Shown: positions 59,260 through 64,000 of the stretch, piece by piece
How positions within the stretch are numbered: position 1 is the first letter of the stretch
Layout: every line of letters begins with the position of its first letter
NCBI RefSeq assembly: GCF_022565915.1
Contig: NZ_JAJOYX010000003.1
Coordinates: 310,001-374,000 of the forward strand
DNA length: 64,000 bases
Direction: 5' to 3'
Origin: Nesterenkonia sp. LB17
Lineage (GTDB): Bacteria > Actinomycetota > Actinomycetes > Actinomycetales > Micrococcaceae
Notes under the pieces: generated by a model
Database searches by the model: none
Told to the model about the DNA's origin: nothing
The model's input: the letters and a program-made list of their open reading frames with translations, nothing else
Position numbers and translations under genes: made by a program

Positions 59260-60177
59260 TTATTCGTCGCCCTCGTCCTCGGTGGCCGCGTCCTCAGCGG
59301 GCTCCTCGTCGGAGGCCTCCTCGTCGGCGTCACCCTCTTCAGGAGTGTCGCCCTCGCGGAACCAGCGGTCCTCGAGCTCTTCCATACCGCCGGAGGCGTC
59401 CAGCTCGGCGAGGACCTCGTTGACCGCAGTGATCAGCTGATCGTTGCCGGTGGCCACGGCAATTCCGAGCTGCTCACCGGTGTCGATCTCCTCGATGAAC
59501 TCCGACGTGTCTGATTCGCCGGCCTGGTAGCCCAGGATGGAGATGTTGCCGATTGCGGCCTCCACCTGACCTGAGTCGAGGCCCTGGATCAGCAGGCCGG
59601 AGTCGCTGTACTCGCGCACCTCATAACCCTGCTCCTGGGCGTAGTCAGCGCCGGTGGTCTCGGTCTGCACACCCACGGTGAGGCCTTCAAGGTCATCCAG
59701 CGAGCTGACTTCAGCCTCGGTGGCGGCGAGCAGGCCAAGGTTGTCGTCGAGGTAGGGCTCGGAGAAGAGCATGTTGCCCGCCCGCGCCTCGGTGATGGTC
59801 ATGCCGGAGATCGCCAGGTCGCAGGTGCCGGCGTCCAGTGCCACACCGGACTGGATGCCCTCGAATCCGGTCTGCACGACCTCCAGGTCGGCGTCCAGCG
59901 CGTCGGCGATGACCTCGGCGATGTCGATGTCGAAGCCGACGACATCGCCCTCGCCGTCGTAGTACTCGAACGGCGGGTAGGGAACATCGGAGCAGACCTG
60001 CAGGGTGCCCTCGTTGTTCAGCTCGACGTCGCCGAGATCGAGGTCCACGGTGATCTCGTTCTGCGGCTCGGCCTCGAGGGTCTCGCCACCTTCTTCACTG
60101 TCGCCACAGGCGGTCAGCAGAAGCGCTGCCAGCGCGGAGGCGCCTACGGCCTTGGTCGCGGTCTTATGCTTGGGCAT
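59260..60177 (-). CDS. Amino-acid ABC transporter substrate-binding lipoprotein
   Basis: Family 3 solute-binding protein, 305 residues, lipid-anchored outside the membrane: signal peptide with lipobox LLTAC (cysteine 24). The binding domain (about 55-265) contains VCSDVPYPPFEYYDGEGDVV and GFDIDIAEVIADAL; arginine/aspartate residues for the amino-acid head group are present, but the ligand cannot be named. The last 35 residues are Glu/Asp/Ala-rich. A perfect TATAAT lies about 50 bases upstream. Confidence 0.93.
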   Translation of the reverse strand: MPKHKTATKAVGASALAALLLTACGDSEEGGETLEAEPQNEITVDLDLGDVELNNEGTLQVCSDVPYPPFEYYDGEGDVVGFDIDIAEVIADALDADLEVVQTGFEGIQSGVALDAGTCDLAISGMTITEARAGNMLFSEPYLDDNLGLLAATEAEVSSLDDLEGLTVGVQTETTGADYAQEQGYEVREYSDSGLLIQGLDSGQVEAAIGNISILGYQAGESDTSEFIEEIDTGEQLGIAVATGNDQLITAVNEVLAELDASGGMEELEDRWFREGDTPEEGDADEEASDEEPAEDAATEDEGDE

Positions 60178-60228
60178 ATTTGGATCCTTAGGTTGATCAG
60201 CTGAAACCGATGTCAGACGGTTTCCGCG

Positions 60229-60234
60229 ATTATA
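60229..60234 (-). promoter_or_regulatory. Candidate -10 element of the amino-acid ABC operon
   Basis: Perfect TATAAT on the minus strand in an AT-richer patch, 52 bases before the binding-protein ATG. No good -35 hexamer at 16-18 bases, so an activator or an extended element may be needed. Confidence 0.5.
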
Positions 60235-60365
60235 CGGTGATGCTGTGTTTCAGCCCTATGTCAGCCGGGCGGAAGCTTGACGGCGTGTCTTCATCAAGGG
60301 CCGTCGCGCCGTGACCTGGGATGCATGTGAGCGGGACCTGCACGTGATCCAGAACTGCACGTGAC

Positions 60366-60863
60366 CTAGAACTGCACCAGGGCCTGGGACTTCGCGAGCA
60401 CCTTGGTGCGGACGGGCTCCTGGTGCGACTGCTGATCCGGTCCGGCCTCAGTCGCAGCTTCGGTGAGCAGCTCCACGCTCAGGTCCACCCGGACCCGGCG
60501 CTGCTGCGCATCCACCGCGCCGATCTTCCCACTGATCTGAAGCCGGGCGGTGGCGGTCTCCGGGGAGCCCGACGCGGCGTCGGGCACCGGGACCGGCTTG
60601 GTGAAGCGGGACTGATAGTCGACGACGGCGCCCGGGTCGCCCGCCCAGACGCTGACCAGGTCCACGGCGGAGCCCATGGTGAGCATGCCGTGGGCGATGA
60701 CCCCGTCCAGGCCGACCTCGCGGGCGAAGCGGTCGTTCCAGTGGATCGGGTTGTGGTCCCCCGACGCGGCGGCGTAGCGGATCAGGTCCGCCCGGGAGAA
60801 GCTCAGCTCGCGGGTGCCGATCTGCTGACCCTTCTGGAGGTCTTCGAAGACTGGGGTGCTCAT
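60366..60863 (-). CDS. MaoC-like (R)-hydroxyacyl dehydratase, HadB-like
   Basis: Hot-dog-fold hydratase half, 165 residues, with the catalytic pair in YAAASGDHNPIHW (Asp and His) and GVIAHGMLTMG. Together with the upstream gene it forms a HadA/HadB-type heterodimer. In mycobacteria such pairs extend mycolic-acid precursors; an organism of this group probably lacks mycolates, so ordinary fatty-acid or polyketide-like dehydration is likelier. Its ATG overlaps the upstream stop by 4 bases. Confidence 0.88.
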   Translation of the reverse strand: MSTPVFEDLQKGQQIGTRELSFSRADLIRYAAASGDHNPIHWNDRFAREVGLDGVIAHGMLTMGSAVDLVSVWAGDPGAVVDYQSRFTKPVPVPDAASGSPETATARLQISGKIGAVDAQQRRVRVDLSVELLTEAATEAGPDQQSHQEPVRTKVLAKSQALVQF

Positions 60864-61312
60864 GCGGCATCCTCCTCGTTGCGGACCAGCAGGGTGGAGG
60901 TCACGGTGCTCCGGGCGGCGCCGTCCTCGGCGCTGATCTGCACCACGGTGGTGACCATCGCGCCGGCGCCCATGGTGCGGATCCGCTCCAGGGTGACCTG
61001 GGAGCTCAACGTGTCTCCGGCGAGGATCGGGCTGTGGTGGGTGAAGCGCTCCTCGGCGTGGACCACGCGGGAGAAGTCGATGCCGGCCTCGTCGTCGTTG
61101 ACCACAGCAGCCTCGGCGCGCTGGGCGATGATCACCGCGAAGCTCGGCGGCGCGACCAGGTCGTGGTGACCCAGCGCCTGGGCGGCGTCGAGGTCATGGT
61201 GCGCGGGGTGCTCGGCCTGCACCGCGAGCGCGAACTCACGGATCGCCTCACGGCTGACCTGGTACGGCGCGGCGGGAGGGTACTGGTGGCCCTGGCGGTC
61301 TGGGTTGATCAT
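60860..61312 (-). CDS. MaoC-like dehydratase N-terminal partner, HadA-like
   Basis: 150 residues of the FAS1-type dehydratase domain without the catalytic Asp/His pair of its partner; LVAPPSFAVIIAQ and VVHAEERFTHHSPILAGDTL are the family segments. It probably binds the acyl chain and completes the dimer with the HadB-like product, with which it is translationally coupled. The start is ATG at 61312, right after the stop of the small membrane gene upstream. Confidence 0.86.
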   Translation of the reverse strand: MINPDRQGHQYPPAAPYQVSREAIREFALAVQAEHPAHHDLDAAQALGHHDLVAPPSFAVIIAQRAEAAVVNDDEAGIDFSRVVHAEERFTHHSPILAGDTLSSQVTLERIRTMGAGAMVTTVVQISAEDGAARSTVTSTLLVRNEEDAA

Positions 61313-61573
61313 TCAGTCTTCCTTCGCTCGACGGGAGAGGATCTGAGCGGCCTGGCGTCGGCGCAGTCCGATGGCGATCAGGTGACTCAGGATGCCGACG
61401 CCCAGGAAGACCAGGCCCGTGCTGCGGAGCGCGTCGGTCGTCTCCGCGGCGTCGAGCAGCGTCGCCAGCACCACCAGGATCACACCGACGGCGGTGGAGG
61501 CCATGCCCAGGACGAGGGTGACCCGGTAGGCGCGCGTCCCGCTGGTCCACGGGTCAAAGGACTGAGTGCTCAC
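61313..61573 (-). CDS. Small two-helix membrane protein upstream of the hydratase pair
   Basis: 86 residues with two helices (about 17-40 and 49-68) and a basic end (RRRQAAQILSRRAKED). No family recognised. Its stop codon directly abuts the HadA-like start, so it is in the same transcript. Start choice is uncertain. Confidence 0.7.
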   Translation of the reverse strand: MSTQSFDPWTSGTRAYRVTLVLGMASTAVGVILVVLATLLDAAETTDALRSTGLVFLGVGILSHLIAIGLRRRQAAQILSRRAKED

Positions 61574-61778
61574 GGCGGTCAGCTTACAGGCCTCGGCGAG
61601 GCGCTCTCGAAAAACCTCACACCACCCGGTGGGGACTATGAGGCTGGTTTATCGCGACCGAAACTCGACGATCCCCTCGCGGAAACACGGCCTTGGCACA
61701 GTGGAGCCCTCACCACCGGACCCTGAATGGTCACCGCGCGGCCCAGCCCCGCGAGACGCCAGGAAGCAGGACATCGCG

Positions 61779-63197
61779 ATGAACCCCCAGATCTCCGCCA
61801 CAGCGGCGCAACGCAGAAGTCCGGCCGCCGAGACCGATGTCGCCGCGCCGACGGATCGGCTCGTCGTCGAGGAGGGCCGCTGGATCACCAACTGGCAGCC
61901 CGAGAACTCCGAGTTCTGGGATGGCCCGGGACGCCCCACCGCGCGGCGCAACCTGATCTGGAGCGTGTTCTGCGAGTTCCTCGGATTCGCCGTATGGCAG
62001 CTCTGGTCGGTCACGGTCGTATTCCTGCCCCTGGTGGGCTTCGACCTGACCACCTCCGAGCAGTTCTGGCTGGTGTCGCTGCCTCCGCTGGTCGGGGCGA
62101 CCCTGCGGGTCCCCTACAGCTTCATGGTGGCGATGATCGGCGGACGCAACTGGACCATCATCTCCGCGCTGCTGCTGCTGATCCCCACCGTCGCCATGGC
62201 GCTGACCCTGGGCAACCCGGAGACGCCGAACTGGGCGCTGTTCGCCATCGCCGCGGCCGCTGGGTTCGGCGGCGGCAACTTCTCCTCCTCGATGGCCAAC
62301 ATCACCTACTTCTACCCGGCCAAGGAGAAGGGCGCGGCGCTGGGAGTCAACGCCGCCGGCGGCAACCTCGGCGTCGCCGTCGCCCAGTTCACCGTGCCGA
62401 TCGTGGTGACCGCGTTCGCCTTCGGCGCGCTGCAGCCGAACCTGCCGGCCGCCGGGCTGTTCTGGATCCCGTTCATCCTGCTCGCCTCCTGGGGCGCTCG
62501 GAAGTACATGCACAACCTCTCTCACGCCAAGAACGACCTCAAAGGCTCGCTCTCGGCGCTGAAGGAGAAGCACCTGTGGATCATCTCGCTGATCTACATC
62601 GGGACCTTCGGCTCCTTCATGGGCTTCGGCTCGGTCTTCCCGACCCTGATCAACATCCAGTTCCCCGAGTTCTCCAGCATCCAGGTCCTCGGCGCGGCGC
62701 TCTCGCTGGCCTTCCTCGGTCCCCTGGTCGGCTCGCTGGCCCGGCCCTGCGGAGGCAGGCTCGCCGACCGGATCGGCGGCGCCCGGGTGACCATCACCAG
62801 CTTCCTGGCGATGGCCGGGGTCACCGCCGCCGTCGTGCTGACGCTCTCGATGGCCAACTTCTGGATCTACCTGCTGCTGTTCCTGGCCCTGTTCACCCTC
62901 ACCGGGGTCGCGAACGGGTCCAGCTACCGGATGATCCCGGTGGTCTTCAGGCTCTCGGTGGACCCTGCCGACCGGGTCGGACACGAGCGCAAGGCCTCCT
63001 CCGCGCTGGGTCTGATCGGCGCGATCGGCGCCTACGGCGGCTTTGCGATTCCGCAGATCCTGCGGGTGTCCAATGAGTCCACCGGCTCCTTCGACATCGC
63101 CTTCTGGGTCTTCGCCACCGGCTACGTCGCCCTGGCCGGGCTCACCTGGCTGGTCTACATGCGCCCCGGCACCGTCTTCGCCCGCGCCAACGTCTGA
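61779..63197 (+). CDS. narK: Nitrate/nitrite transporter, NarK/NasA type (MFS)
   Basis: Membrane transporter for nitrate uptake, 472 residues, about 12 helices. The nitrate-porter segments GFGGGNFSSSMANITYFYP (helix 5) and the second-half GVANGSSYRMIPVVF (helix 11), and RVPYSF with the conserved arginine of helix 2, are present. The N-terminus WQPENSEFWDGPGR is characteristic of the assimilatory group. The ATG at 61779 has AGGA eight bases upstream; the frame is open to 61566 with no family match. Its stop overlaps the reductase start by one base. Confidence 0.94.
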   Translation: MNPQISATAAQRRSPAAETDVAAPTDRLVVEEGRWITNWQPENSEFWDGPGRPTARRNLIWSVFCEFLGFAVWQLWSVTVVFLPLVGFDLTTSEQFWLVSLPPLVGATLRVPYSFMVAMIGGRNWTIISALLLLIPTVAMALTLGNPETPNWALFAIAAAAGFGGGNFSSSMANITYFYPAKEKGAALGVNAAGGNLGVAVAQFTVPIVVTAFAFGALQPNLPAAGLFWIPFILLASWGARKYMHNLSHAKNDLKGSLSALKEKHLWIISLIYIGTFGSFMGFGSVFPTLINIQFPEFSSIQVLGAALSLAFLGPLVGSLARPCGGRLADRIGGARVTITSFLAMAGVTAAVVLTLSMANFWIYLLLFLALFTLTGVANGSSYRMIPVVFRLSVDPADRVGHERKASSALGLIGAIGAYGGFAIPQILRVSNESTGSFDIAFWVFATGYVALAGLTWLVYMRPGTVFARANV

Positions 63198-64000
63198 TGC
63201 CGGCACCCCAGACCACCCGCGAGGTGAACACCCACTGCCCGTACTGCGCGCTGCAATGCGCCATGACGCTGCGGATCCCCGAGAGACCGAGCAGCGCCGA
63301 GACGGAGCAGACCCCGCCGGGCATCACGGTGGAAGGTGCCCGGTTCCCGACCAACCGGGGGCGGCTGTGCCGGAAGGGCAGCACCGCCGCGGAGCTGCTC
63401 GGCCCACGCAGCGACCGGCTCCGCTCCCCCCTGATCGCCGAGACCGACGACGACGGCGAGCGCAGCTTCCGCGCGGCCTCCTGGGAGGAGGCGCTGGACC
63501 ATATCGCGGAGCGGCTGCGCAGCATCCAGGCCACCCACGGCCCAGACGCGGTCGGGGTGTTCGGCTCCGGCAGCCTGACCAATGAGAAGACCTACGCGCT
63601 GGGGAAGTTCGCCAGGGTCGCGCTGGGAACCTCGCAGATCGACTACAACGGCAGGTTCTGCATGTCCTCGGCGGCGAAGGCCTCCACAGAGGTCTTCGGA
63701 CTGGACCGCGGGCTTCCGTTCCCGCTCACGGACCTCGATGCCGCCTGCACCGTCCTGCTGCTGGGCTCCAACGTGGCCGACACCATGCCACCCTTCGTGC
63801 AGCACCTGGAGGGTGCTCGATCCAAGGGTGGTCTGATCGTGGTGGACCCGCGGCGCAGCTCCACCGCCGAGCTCACCGCCGACGGCGCCGGGTTCCATGT
63901 GGCTCCGACCTCCGGCGGGGACCTGGTGCTGCTGCTGGCCCTGGCCAACGTGCTCTTCGAGGAGGGTTACACCGATCAGCGCTATCTGGCGGACCGGGTC
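63197..64000 (+). CDS. Assimilatory nitrate reductase catalytic subunit, cut by window edge
   Basis: Molybdopterin oxidoreductase reducing nitrate to nitrite in the cytoplasm; the first 268 codons are visible. The N-terminal [4Fe-4S] ligands are C14, C17, C21 and C58 (CPYCALQC and RGRLCRKG). NGRFCMSSAA and FGSGSLTNEKTYALGKFAR are close to NasA/NasC-type enzymes rather than formate dehydrogenases, which would carry other neighbours than narK. TGATG links it to narK. The C-terminal part lies outside the window, and the family normally runs to 700 or more residues. Confidence 0.88.
   Translation, partial: MPAPQTTREVNTHCPYCALQCAMTLRIPERPSSAETEQTPPGITVEGARFPTNRGRLCRKGSTAAELLGPRSDRLRSPLIAETDDDGERSFRAASWEEALDHIAERLRSIQATHGPDAVGVFGSGSLTNEKTYALGKFARVALGTSQIDYNGRFCMSSAAKASTEVFGLDRGLPFPLTDLDAACTVLLLGSNVADTMPPFVQHLEGARSKGGLIVVDPRRSSTAELTADGAGFHVAPTSGGDLVLLLALANVLFEEGYTDQRYLADRV

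Noticed and set aside
61620-61680. GlnR box upstream of narK
   Set aside because: A GAAAC half-site is present, but the second half (GTNAC at 6 bases) matches poorly; noted only as something to test.
61731-63206. 491-codon minus-strand open frame opposite narK
   Set aside because: Composition is Gly/Asp/Gln/Arg with no domains; narK on the other strand is clear.

Overview
The window is high-GC chromosomal DNA from an actinobacterium. The best match is the order Micrococcales, probably Micrococcaceae (Arthrobacter/Nesterenkonia/Kocuria relatives). The evidence is the S10-spc-alpha ribosomal gene order without rpsN between rplE and rpsH, a mycothiol synthase gene (mshD), a GlnR-type nitrogen regulator, long acidic extensions on NusG and several ribosomal proteins, and the E. 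coli-like form of aspartate-semialdehyde dehydrogenase. No phage, insertion sequence, CRISPR array or plasmid gene was seen. The assignment comes from reading protein sequences, not from a database search.

Positions 1-43,500 are almost entirely gene expression machinery on the minus strand. From high to low coordinates, which is the direction of transcription, these are: tRNA-Trp, secE, nusG; rplK-rplA; rplJ-rplL with an L10 leader; rpoB-rpoC; rpsL-rpsG-fusA; tuf; rpsJ-rplC-rplD-rplW-rplB-rpsS-rplV-rpsC-rplP-rpmC-rpsQ; rplN-rplX-rplE-rpsH-rplF-rplR-rpsE-rpmD-rplO; secY-adk-map; infA-rpmJ-rpsM-rpsK-rpoA-rplQ; truA; a sugar-porter MFS gene; rplM-rpsI; and glmM, cut by the left edge. Hairpins and promoter-like hexamers divide this run into separate transcription units, notably between rpsQ and rplN, between rplO and secY, and between rplA and rplJ.

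Positions 34,925-39,078 interrupt the run with a cell-envelope stress module: a NarL-type regulator, a PspC-domain histidine kinase and, divergently, a PspC/LiaF-like membrane protein followed by a small membrane protein. It resembles LiaFSR, and EsrISR of Corynebacterium. A block of 23-bp tandem repeats lies between this module and the rpoB promoter.

Positions 43,600-64,000 carry housekeeping metabolism on both strands: an aminotransferase, 6-phosphofructokinase, a YgfZ-like protein, a nitrobindin-like protein, GlnR, MshD, a MutT1-like Nudix-phosphatase fusion, thyA-folA, asd, murB, an amino-acid ABC transporter, a HadA/HadB-like hydratase pair, NarK and the start of an assimilatory nitrate reductase, cut by the right edge. 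Several of these genes have a -10 hexamer only 6-8 bases before the start codon, which suggests leaderless mRNAs. GlnR and the nitrate genes are about 12 kb apart; a regulatory link is plausible from the family but no clear GlnR box was found.

No wholly new system was found. The most interesting features are a switchable hairpin pair in the L10 leader, the promoter and terminator arrangement that splits the S10-spc cluster, charged tails on proteins at the mRNA entry and peptide exit of the ribosome, a perfect CRP/GlxR-type palindrome near the sugar transporter, the 23-bp repeats, and two hexanucleotide repeats inside coding sequences.
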